From Bacteroidetes bacterium SCGC AAA795-G10 (GTDB taxonomy: Bacteria; Bacteroidota; Bacteroidia; Flavobacteriales; Flavobacteriaceae), in assembly GCA_003130815.1 (NCBI GenBank), contig QFDA01000001.1:634131-698130 (forward strand): 64,000 bases of DNA, written 5' to 3'. This document shows positions 22,691 through 29,978 of this stretch, one piece after another. The notes under the pieces are model-generated. The model saw nothing but the letters and a program-made list of their open reading frames with translations, made no database searches and was not told the DNA's origin. Position 1 is the stretch's first letter. Every line of letters starts with the position of its first letter. Position numbers and translations under genes: made by a program.

Positions 22691-25129
22691 TTGAAAAGAG
22701 TTTTATTTTCCTTAGTTTTTTTGTTTGTCATATCAAGTTGTACCAAAGAATTTGTATTAGATATAAGAGTAAACCCGCCCGAAAGTGGTTCTGTTTTTCC
22801 GTCCAATGGGACATTTAAAAATGGGACTACAGTAACTCTTAATGCCACACCAAACAGTGAGTATGTTTTTACAGGATGGTCAGGTGATGCAATTGGTAAT
22901 AACACCTCTGTACAAGTGACTGTAGATGATAATAAAAGTATAATTGCAAATTTTAGATTAGTACAATACGAATTAACTACAAGTGTAAATGGACAGGGGA
23001 GTATAACAGAAACAATTATAAACACAGGGAAAACAGATTATGATTCGGGCACTAAAGTAAGACTTGAAGCTGTTCCTGCACAAGGGTATTATTTTAAAGA
23101 GTGGTCGGGAGATTTACAAGGAGATACAAATCCTGCTGAACTAACAATAAACAGTGCCAAAAATGTCACAGCAACTTTTGAAAAATTATCTTACGAACTT
23201 CGAATTCAAACTGTAGGAGAGGGTACAGTAACCGAAGAAATTATTAATACCGGGAAATCTACAGATTATCTTTATGGCACTACTGTAAGGTTAACAGCAA
23301 CCCCTAAAGAAGGATCCGACTTTTATGGTTGGGAGGATGAAGAAGTTCTATCCACAGACAACCCACTTGATGTAGTCATTTCTGAGCCGAAATTTATTAA
23401 AGCTTTTTTTGAATATGAACTTTTTAACGAGGTTGTAGGTAAATGGAAAATAAAAAAGAAAAGACAACAGCAGCAACAAAAATCAAGGAACTTTGACGTT
23501 AAAAGTATAGTCTTTAACCAAGATAAAACTTTTAAGTTAAATTACTCTGCAGGACAGATAAGCGGAACATTTTCTGTTGATTCTAACAGTGCAATCACAC
23601 TTAATGGTAATGGGTCGCTTTCTAATATTGTAGTCATTAATAATCAAATTAATTTTAATTTGAATGTGACTTCACTATTTCAATTCGAAGTAACAGGAAC
23701 AAAAGATCTGGATTACCAACCAAACAGAACAGCAATACCAGATCAAAATTTTGAGCAAGCGTTAATTGATTTAGGTTATGACGATCTTATTGATGGCTTT
23801 GTTAATGATTCTGAATTGATAGTTATAAATGATCTTGATTTAAGCAATAAACAAATTACTGATTTTTCAGGATTAGAAGAATTTATAAATCTTGTTAATC
23901 TAAATTTATCTAATAATACTCTCTCTGACGTACCCCTTGTAAATTTAAATAAACTTACTTCACTAAATTTAAGTAACACGGGACTTACTCAGATTGATCT
24001 CTCTCAAAATAATAGTATTACTGCTTTAGATATAACAAACAATCCCAACTTAAGTTGTGTTAAGGTCAGTTCTCAGGTATTTCAACAAATACCTTCAGGT
24101 TGGCTTTATGATGGGGTGACAAGTTTTGGACTTGAAGATTGTCCAAAATTATTACTTATCTCAGGTGAAAAAAGTCAAGTAATTTGTAATGGTCAGCCAA
24201 TAGATCCAATTGTGTTTGAGTATGGTGGTGAAGGGGTAAGTGTAAATACAGATACATTACCCTCAGGGTTGGAATCTAATATTGTTAATGATGAATTAAT
24301 AATATCAGGAACACCCATCTTTACAGATGAGAATTATACTTTTTCTGTTTATACATCTAATGTTAGTTCAAATTTTAGTCAAGCTTCGCAGACGATTTCG
24401 TTAACCAAAAATGAAAACTCTTCAGGTATTACTCTTATTTCAGGATCATTTAATCAGACGATAAACGTTTTAGATGTCATTCAACCTATTGTTGTGACAT
24501 ATTCAGGAGCAGCAACCGGCTTAAATATTGTTGGCCCTGATGATGAAGGTGAGATATCACAATCTGGAACTAATTACACTATTAATGCATCTTTCACAGC
24601 TGCTGGAACCTACAGTGGGACAATAACAACAATAAGTGGTGGAGGCTGTCCTGAAGTGGTTCAAGATATTGTAATAATCGTTAATCCTTTACCTGTCACA
24701 AATACAGGAGGCACTGATAATAGTGGGAACACTAACAATACCAACGATTCATCAGATAGTAGTCAATCGGGAACTTCTTCTTCAACCAATGATTCTTCAA
24801 GTTCAGCTGAAACTTTTTCAATAGACGTGAGTGCGGCTAGTTTTAGTGATTATAGTCTTAGTGGAAGAGACAGAAATGGATCGTTATCAGGAAATGACGC
24901 TTCTATAACTGTAAAAGTTGGAGATACAATAAACTTTAATTTGAGTGTTTCTGGACATCCTTTTTATATTAAAACAAGTCAGGGTACAGGGACAAACAAC
25001 TTAGCAAATAGTGTATCAAGAAATGGTAGTGAAAGCGGTACAGTTTCCTGGACTCCAAACGCTGCGGGAACTTATTACTATCAATGTTCGCTTCACAACG
25101 GGATGTATGGAACAATAACAGTAAATTAA
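22691..25129 (+). CDS. Large multidomain lipoprotein with InlB-type repeats, LRR and C-terminal cupredoxin
   Basis: 812 residues from a TTG at 22691 (GTG at 22688 is equally possible), giving a lipoprotein signal (LVFLFVISSC). Domain order: three beta-repeats of the 'FTGWSGD...VTANF' type at about 25-245 (bacterial InlB-B/Flg_new-like repeats), a lipocalin-like segment (VVGKWKIKKK, about 250-345), leucine-rich repeats (about 365-455, LDLSNKQITDFSGL and similar), Ig-like strands (about 465-675), a Ser/Thr/Asn linker (about 680-710) and a cupredoxin. The type-1 copper ligands are visible: His756 in SGHPFYIK, Cys799, His802 and Met805 in CSLHNGM. It is a surface or periplasmic adhesin-like protein able to bind copper. 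No sorting domain is seen. Confidence 0.8.
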   Translation: MKRVLFSLVFLFVISSCTKEFVLDIRVNPPESGSVFPSNGTFKNGTTVTLNATPNSEYVFTGWSGDAIGNNTSVQVTVDDNKSIIANFRLVQYELTTSVNGQGSITETIINTGKTDYDSGTKVRLEAVPAQGYYFKEWSGDLQGDTNPAELTINSAKNVTATFEKLSYELRIQTVGEGTVTEEIINTGKSTDYLYGTTVRLTATPKEGSDFYGWEDEEVLSTDNPLDVVISEPKFIKAFFEYELFNEVVGKWKIKKKRQQQQQKSRNFDVKSIVFNQDKTFKLNYSAGQISGTFSVDSNSAITLNGNGSLSNIVVINNQINFNLNVTSLFQFEVTGTKDLDYQPNRTAIPDQNFEQALIDLGYDDLIDGFVNDSELIVINDLDLSNKQITDFSGLEEFINLVNLNLSNNTLSDVPLVNLNKLTSLNLSNTGLTQIDLSQNNSITALDITNNPNLSCVKVSSQVFQQIPSGWLYDGVTSFGLEDCPKLLLISGEKSQVICNGQPIDPIVFEYGGEGVSVNTDTLPSGLESNIVNDELIISGTPIFTDENYTFSVYTSNVSSNFSQASQTISLTKNENSSGITLISGSFNQTINVLDVIQPIVVTYSGAATGLNIVGPDDEGEISQSGTNYTINASFTAAGTYSGTITTISGGGCPEVVQDIVIIVNPLPVTNTGGTDNSGNTNNTNDSSDSSQSGTSSSTNDSSSSAETFSIDVSAASFSDYSLSGRDRNGSLSGNDASITVKVGDTINFNLSVSGHPFYIKTSQGTGTNNLANSVSRNGSESGTVSWTPNAAGTYYYQCSLHNGMYGTITVN

Positions 25130-25138
25130 TTGGATTCA

Positions 25139-25909
25139 ATGAAATCTGTTTTTATTTATCTGTTTATTCTATTCGGCTATGGTTTAATTTTTTCTCAATC
25201 AGATAAAACTTTTTTTATAAGAGGGAATTTAAATGTCAACAATAATGGTATTGATTGGGTTCCCCTTTTTTCAAGAGATAAGCCGTCACTTATTACAAAT
25301 TTTTCTTTTGGTGGAGAGAGACTCTCAATAAGCCCACTTATTAGATATGAATTAGATGGTTTTCAACCATGGGGTTTTGATATATGGTGGGATTATAAAA
25401 TAAAAAAGTCAGGAAAATTTAATTTTTCTATTGGAGGTGTTTTCCCAGGAATAGTGAACCAGAAAATAACGGTTCAAGACGAGGATTTACCAACAACTAT
25501 ACTCCAACCTTGGTCTTCAGCTATAATAAAACCAAGTATTTCCTATTTTTTTAATAAAAACTTTGGATTAAACCTTTCTTACTTTGAAATAATACCATTA
25601 AAACTTGTAAATGCAAATCAAATTGAATCAGGGAGAGTTATTATTTTATCACCACTTATAAAGTCCTTCACAATTAAAAATTCTGTCTATATTAGATGGG
25701 AGCCTTTACTTTATGCTTTACAAATTGAAGACACTGAAACTGGGTTTTTTTCAGCTCAAACAATAAATTTTGGTATTGTTAACTTCCCATTCTCTATAAG
25801 CACAGTAATGAATAAACCTGTTGATTTTGGTGATTTAACAGGGAAAAAATTTGATTGGAATATTGGGTTAAATTATTCTTTTGAATTAAAACTTGTAAAA
25901 GCAAAATAA
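25139..25909 (+). CDS. Outer-membrane beta-barrel-like protein, copy 1
   Basis: 256 residues from the ATG at 25139, with a Sec signal (MKSVFIYLFILFGYGLIFSQ). The mature part alternates amphipathic strands (FFIRGNLNVNNNGIDWVPLF, LSISPLIRYELDGFQPWGFD, FNFSIGGVFPG) and ends in FDWNIGLNYSFELKL, suggesting a small outer-membrane barrel. It is homologous over its length to the gene at 34866-35666, with matching NNG, PLFS, LDG-x-x-PW and FDWNIG-x-NYSF motifs. It starts 10 bases after the cupredoxin lipoprotein and probably shares its mRNA; a structural partnership is possible. Confidence 0.65.
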   Translation: MKSVFIYLFILFGYGLIFSQSDKTFFIRGNLNVNNNGIDWVPLFSRDKPSLITNFSFGGERLSISPLIRYELDGFQPWGFDIWWDYKIKKSGKFNFSIGGVFPGIVNQKITVQDEDLPTTILQPWSSAIIKPSISYFFNKNFGLNLSYFEIIPLKLVNANQIESGRVIILSPLIKSFTIKNSVYIRWEPLLYALQIEDTETGFFSAQTINFGIVNFPFSISTVMNKPVDFGDLTGKKFDWNIGLNYSFELKLVKAK

Positions 25910-25968
25910 GTATACCTTTATTATATACATTACTATATTACATATTATTAACTCTAAAACGATATTAG

Positions 25969-26403
25969 ATGATTCCAATCAAACATTTAATGCATATTAA
26001 TTCACCTGTTGAAGATGTTTTTAGTGCATTATCAAGTTTAGAAAAAATGAAAAAATGGTATACTACCAAAATTGAAGGTATTTTTTCAAAAGATGAGGTT
26101 GTAACTTTTGAATTTGTAAATCTGGCTACATTTAAATTTAAGGTTATACATTTTGAGCAAAACAAATCAATTCATATAGAATGTGTTGATTCTGAATGGG
26201 AAAACATAGGCCATGTAATGAAATATGACTTGGATGAGAATAATGGTAAAACCCGTGTCAGATATTCCTATGAAGGATTTGAAGAAATGGACGATGCATA
26301 TGCAAATATGAATTATAGCTCAGGGAAATATTTGGAAAGTTTAAGACAATTCTGTCAAACTGGAATAGGTGAAGCTTTTGGATCAGTAACTTACAGAGCT
26401 TAA
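25969..26403 (+). CDS. SRPBCC (START/Bet v1-like) protein
   Basis: 144 residues, cytoplasmic. The SRPBCC/AHSA1-like layout is clear: HLMHINSPVEDVFSALSSLEKMKKWY as the first strand and helices, EVVTFEF, FKFKVIHFEQNKSIHIECV, RVRYSYEGFEEMDDAYANM and a long C-terminal helix (SGKYLESLRQFCQTGIGEAF). Such proteins bind hydrophobic ligands in a deep cavity. Single gene; substrate unknown. Confidence 0.8.
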   Translation: MIPIKHLMHINSPVEDVFSALSSLEKMKKWYTTKIEGIFSKDEVVTFEFVNLATFKFKVIHFEQNKSIHIECVDSEWENIGHVMKYDLDENNGKTRVRYSYEGFEEMDDAYANMNYSSGKYLESLRQFCQTGIGEAFGSVTYRA

Positions 26404-26439
26404 AATTTCAAAACTAATTTTAAAAACTTTATCTATATT

Positions 26440-26470
26440 AGAACTATTATTAATCATAAATCAATTTAAA
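26440..26470 (+). promoter_or_regulatory. Shared cassette leader
   Basis: ATTATTAATCATAAATCAATTTAAAATG at and before the start codon, with TTTATCTATATTAG further upstream, matches the leader class seen before the genes at 5867 and 14115. Confidence 0.5.
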
Positions 26471-27148
26471 ATGAAAAAAACTATTTTTTTATTGGCTTTA
26501 CTATTTAGTTTCAGCCTTATTGCTCAAGGGTCACTTCGTATTTATAACCTTAATGTTAAAAGAGGTTATGAATCAAGTGTAGTGGAAACGTTTTCTGACT
26601 TTGCTGGTGGCGAAAAATGGAAATCAGGAGGTGTTATGCTTCAAGCCGTTGGATTTAAAAATGGAGTAACACACAGAATAGTGGTCTTTGGCGATCCTGA
26701 AAATTGGGGAACAGAAAGAGAAAGGTCAGACGAGGAATGGGCCCTTTATGGAGAGAGAATGAGTAATTACACATATCCAAACACAGCGGATAATGCAATG
26801 GGATCAATATTAGCTTTTACAGAAGGAGATTGGAAAAAAAATCTTTCAGCAAGAGTTTATGATGTTAAAGTTTACGACCCTGTTAAATTCAAAAAAGCTT
26901 GGGATAAAAACGCAAAAGCAGCTGAAAAAATTCTTGGCGATAGAAGAATAGGACTAGTAAGCTATGAAGTTGGAGGTACGCCTGGAGCTACTCACGGTCT
27001 AGTTATATATGGTAAAGATCTGAATGATGTTCAAGTCACTTTACGTAAAATACAAAAAACAAAAGCTTTCCAAGAATACATCACATCTAGAGGGAAAGTA
27101 GACTATATTCAATCTTATACAACCTATACAGTAAAAAGATTCCAATAA
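26471..27148 (+). CDS. Secreted two-domain protein, dimeric alpha/beta-barrel-like (family copy 6)
   Basis: 225 residues with a Sec signal (MKKTIFLLALLFSFSLIAQ). Two halves: LRIYNLNVKRGYESSVVETFSDF / MLQAVGFKNGVTHRIVVFGD and ARVYDVKVYDPVKFKKAWDKN / GLVSYEVGGTPGATHGLVIYGKD. The paired T-H-x-x-V-x-(F/Y)-G motifs show the internal duplication best of all copies and resemble the T-H-F-T-F edge strand of copies 1 and 3. It is the shortest member. A strong terminator follows. Function unknown. Confidence 0.6.
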   Translation: MKKTIFLLALLFSFSLIAQGSLRIYNLNVKRGYESSVVETFSDFAGGEKWKSGGVMLQAVGFKNGVTHRIVVFGDPENWGTERERSDEEWALYGERMSNYTYPNTADNAMGSILAFTEGDWKKNLSARVYDVKVYDPVKFKKAWDKNAKAAEKILGDRRIGLVSYEVGGTPGATHGLVIYGKDLNDVQVTLRKIQKTKAFQEYITSRGKVDYIQSYTTYTVKRFQ

Positions 27149-27166
27149 AAAGAGTCTTTAACAATT

Positions 27167-27194
27167 AAAACCCCTCAAACTTGAGGGGTTTTTT
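27167..27194 (+). terminator. Intrinsic terminator
   Basis: AAAACCCCTCAA-AC-TTGAGGGGTTTTTT, a strong hairpin with poly-T tail, after the 26471-27148 gene. Confidence 0.9.
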
Positions 27195-27255
27195 ATATTG
27201 ATGTCTAACAACTCGATTGTTTAGACTATATTTAAATAATATCAAATAAATAAAT

Positions 27256-27777
27256 ATGAAAAAAATAATATGTTTAATTTTTTTAATTCCAGCAATTTTC
27301 TACTCTCAAGATTGGGTAACTCCCGTAATTAAAGGGTATGGGAAAATAAAATATTCAAAAAATATTGCGGTTCAACCAGACGAAAACTTGCATTATAAAG
27401 CGGTTTACAAGATTACTACAAGCGAAAAAAGAGAAGGAATTAATAAGGGATTAAATGGAATTGCCCATGCTATAAATATGCTCGGATGCAAAAATATCAA
27501 AAAAGAGAGTGTTGATATTGTAGCAACCATTCAAGGACAAGCAACTACAGTAGTTTTGTCTGATGATGCATATGAAAAGAAATTTGGTACAAAAAATCCC
27601 AACACGAAAGTAATAGAGCTTCTGTCTCAGTATGGAGTGAAATTATTTGTTTGTTCTCAAGCAACTGCTTACAGGGAAATTAAATCATCTGATATAAATC
27701 AAAATATTACTGAAGCTCTCTCTGGCTCTAGTGTTCTTTTAAATTATCAATTAAATGGGTATGCATTAATGCAATAA
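27256..27777 (+). CDS. Secreted DsrE-family protein
   Basis: 173 residues with a Sec signal (MKKIICLIFLIPAIFYSQ). The mature domain fits DsrE/DsrF-like folds: YKAVYKITTSEKREGINKGL as strand 1 and helix 1, INMLGCKN, VDIVATIQGQATTVVL as strand 2, NPNTKVIELLSQYGVKLFVCSQA containing the usual conserved Cys, and a final NYQLNGYALM strand. DsrE relatives relay sulfur on a Cys; here the candidate is the Cys of FVCSQ. Exported members are known in Bacteroidota, and their role is unclear. Stand-alone gene. Confidence 0.75.
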   Translation: MKKIICLIFLIPAIFYSQDWVTPVIKGYGKIKYSKNIAVQPDENLHYKAVYKITTSEKREGINKGLNGIAHAINMLGCKNIKKESVDIVATIQGQATTVVLSDDAYEKKFGTKNPNTKVIELLSQYGVKLFVCSQATAYREIKSSDINQNITEALSGSSVLLNYQLNGYALMQ

Positions 27778-27825
27778 TATCTATTTTTTGATTTTGTTTT
27801 AGAGCTAGAATTAAAGGAATAACAA

Positions 27826-29085
27826 ATGAAAAGGGGAATACTCTATTTGCCAAAAAATACTTTTTTCAAATATTTATTTGGCTTCCTAGCTATTATAATA
27901 TTTAACTACTCTTGTAAAGACAAAAGTCTAGCAGAATATGAGGACGAAGAATTTAATGTTATTGAATTTGAACCTATTTCTGTATACAAAACAATTAAAA
28001 CGCCGGTGTATGCCCATTATATGCCTTGGTTTCAAACACCAGAGCTAAGCGGATATTGGGGGAACCATTGGACAATGGCGAATAAAAATCCAGAGGAATT
28101 TATTAATGGGCAAAGGTCAATAGCTTCTCACTACTACCCTCTAATTGGACCTTATGATAGTAATGATGAGTATTATCTCGAATACGCTTTGATTTGCATG
28201 AAGCTATCGGGTATTGACGGTATTTTAATTGATTTCTACGGGCAATCTCAATTTAATGATTACCCTCAACTACTTGTTGCTTCAAATGCTGTTATAGAGA
28301 TGTGTGAAAAAGTAGGATTAGATTTTGCAATAGTTTATGAGGACAGAACAATAAAAAGTATTCTTGATCAAGGCTATGGCAATAAAGTAGATTTAGCCAA
28401 AGAAGATTTGCTTTACATTGAAAAAAATTACTTTTCAAAAAGCCATTACATAAATATTGACAATAAACCGATTCTTTTAAACTTTGGACCTATTACATTG
28501 ACCTCAAACGAAGATTTGGAAAACGCATTTTCTGAAATTAAAACTGATTTTTATTTTTTCCCACTAGCTTATCATCCACAATATTATAATTTGAATACGA
28601 TTGTAGATGGCGTTTATTCATGGGTTGGCGAGGCTCAAAGTGACGATTTTTATAATTACGGCAAACAATTTGATTATTTGGGGGGATCAGGAATTTTTGA
28701 ATTCAGAGAATTCTATGAAGAAGGAGGCTGGGATGAAACTGGGCAAAGTGATATTTTACCTAGAGATGGTAATCTACTTAGAGAAACACTTGAAAAATCA
28801 ATAGCTTCAGGTGTAGATTTTATTCAACTTATAACTTGGAATGATTGGGGTGAGGGGACAGCTATTGAACCTTCAGTTGAATATCAGTTTGAACCTTTGT
28901 CAATAATTCAAGAGTTTATTGGGGTACCATTTAAAAAGGAAGATCTAGATCTTCCAATAACCCTTTATTTTATGCGGAAGGAGTATAAGAATAATACTCT
29001 TATTAATAAAAAACTTGATCAGGTATTTTATTATCTAGTTTCGCTTCAAACGGAAAACGCTAAAGAAATATTAGATGATCTTTAG
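27826..29085 (+). CDS. Glycoside hydrolase, family 71/99-like lipoprotein
   Basis: 419 residues with a lipoprotein-type signal (AIIIFNYSC, Cys31). The barrel core shows features of GH71/GH99-like enzymes: VYAHYMPWFQTPELSGYWGNHW, ASHYYPLIGPYDSNDEYYLEY, SGIDGILIDFYG and the C-terminal ITWNDWGEGTAIEPS. In GH99 the last motif holds catalytic carboxylates. GH99 cleaves alpha-mannans and GH71 alpha-1,3-glucans; which applies here cannot be read off. It marks the transition from the exported-protein archipelago to the carbohydrate region. Confidence 0.8.
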   Translation: MKRGILYLPKNTFFKYLFGFLAIIIFNYSCKDKSLAEYEDEEFNVIEFEPISVYKTIKTPVYAHYMPWFQTPELSGYWGNHWTMANKNPEEFINGQRSIASHYYPLIGPYDSNDEYYLEYALICMKLSGIDGILIDFYGQSQFNDYPQLLVASNAVIEMCEKVGLDFAIVYEDRTIKSILDQGYGNKVDLAKEDLLYIEKNYFSKSHYINIDNKPILLNFGPITLTSNEDLENAFSEIKTDFYFFPLAYHPQYYNLNTIVDGVYSWVGEAQSDDFYNYGKQFDYLGGSGIFEFREFYEEGGWDETGQSDILPRDGNLLRETLEKSIASGVDFIQLITWNDWGEGTAIEPSVEYQFEPLSIIQEFIGVPFKKEDLDLPITLYFMRKEYKNNTLINKKLDQVFYYLVSLQTENAKEILDDL

Positions 29086-29107
29086 TTTGGAAACTTCCAA
29101 AAACTCT

Positions 29108-29512
29108 TTAAATAGTTCCTTTTTTAGAGCCATAATAAAAAAGTCCCATACTTATTAACCCGAGAATTATAACTGGCAGGGGTGCTGTTGGTTGTCCACT
29201 TAAAACATTTATTAAGTCAGGAAGTGCAAAAAAACCAGCCAATGCAAAAAATAAAAGTGATAACCTTTTTAAAGTACCTTCATCATTGAATGAGAGTGAC
29301 CCATATAAAAAAATAATTATACCAATAACAGTAAGTCCTAGGACTAAAGCAAATTGCTCAAACATAACTACAGCATCCTTTGAAGGACCTTCTCCAAAGG
29401 CGTCTGTCATTAGCATTATTTTGAATTCAGGAGAAAATAATGAAATAATTAATGGCAACACTTGCAATGCAATTATCACCATGTTTATTTTAAAAATTGT
29501 TTTGATTTTCAT
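29108..29512 (-). CDS. Small four-helix membrane protein
   Basis: 134 residues with hydrophobic segments at about 10-27, 51-74, 82-101 and 108-127. It resembles generic DUF4345-type or doublet membrane proteins but has no motif I can name. Convergent with the GH71/99-like gene (22-base gap). Function unknown. Confidence 0.6.
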   Translation of the reverse strand: MKIKTIFKINMVIIALQVLPLIISLFSPEFKIMLMTDAFGEGPSKDAVVMFEQFALVLGLTVIGIIIFLYGSLSFNDEGTLKRLSLLFFALAGFFALPDLINVLSGQPTAPLPVIILGLISMGLFYYGSKKGTI

Positions 29513-29580
29513 TTAAGTTTGATTTCTAATTAGTTTAAACTAAATATACAAATTGGTTAGAAAAAACCCCCCTCATTAAT

Positions 29581-29694
29581 TTAGTAGCCTTCGTTAGGAA
29601 TAGGATCATAAGATTGGCTTTCGTCATCTTTTTCGCATGATGTTAAAAATAGAGTTAAAGCGAGTAAGGTGAATGCTATTTTTTTCATTTTCAT
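29581..29694 (-). CDS. Very small lipoprotein
   Basis: 37 residues on the minus strand: MKMKKIAFTLLALTLFLTSC followed by an acidic tail (EKDDESQSYDPIPNEGY). The signal and lipobox (FLTSC, Cys20) are textbook; the mature peptide is only 18 residues. It sits alone between two operons. The quality of the signal makes a chance ORF unlikely. Confidence 0.65.
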   Translation of the reverse strand: MKMKKIAFTLLALTLFLTSCEKDDESQSYDPIPNEGY

Positions 29695-29774
29695 TTTTTT
29701 TGTAAAATTAAACAAATAATAAAAAATTTGGATAAAAATACAATTTTGTATAAGTTTAGAAAAAATAGCTAAAC

Positions 29775-29894
29775 ATGAAATTTAAAAGAAAAGAGCATAT
29801 TTATTTTGATGTTCGCGAGCAAAAAGTAAGATTTGACAAGTATTCTTGGCTAGAAACAATCAAGTGGTATATGGTCAAATTTTTTAGTTTTTAA
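29775..29894 (+). CDS. Small basic/aromatic peptide
   Basis: A 39-residue ORF (MKFKRKEHIYFDVREQKVRF, then DKYSWLETIKWYMVKFFSF) with many basic and aromatic residues and no membrane segment. It lies between two minus-strand genes with a normal AT-rich start region. It may be a genuine small protein; there is no homology I recognise. Confidence 0.35.
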   Translation: MKFKRKEHIYFDVREQKVRFDKYSWLETIKWYMVKFFSF

Positions 29895-29978
29895 AAAAAT
29901 GGTTTTCACAGATAATTAAACAAAAGTTTATTATTAAGGAAAGATTTCAATGAAATTTTTTTTTATTAAATAATAACT

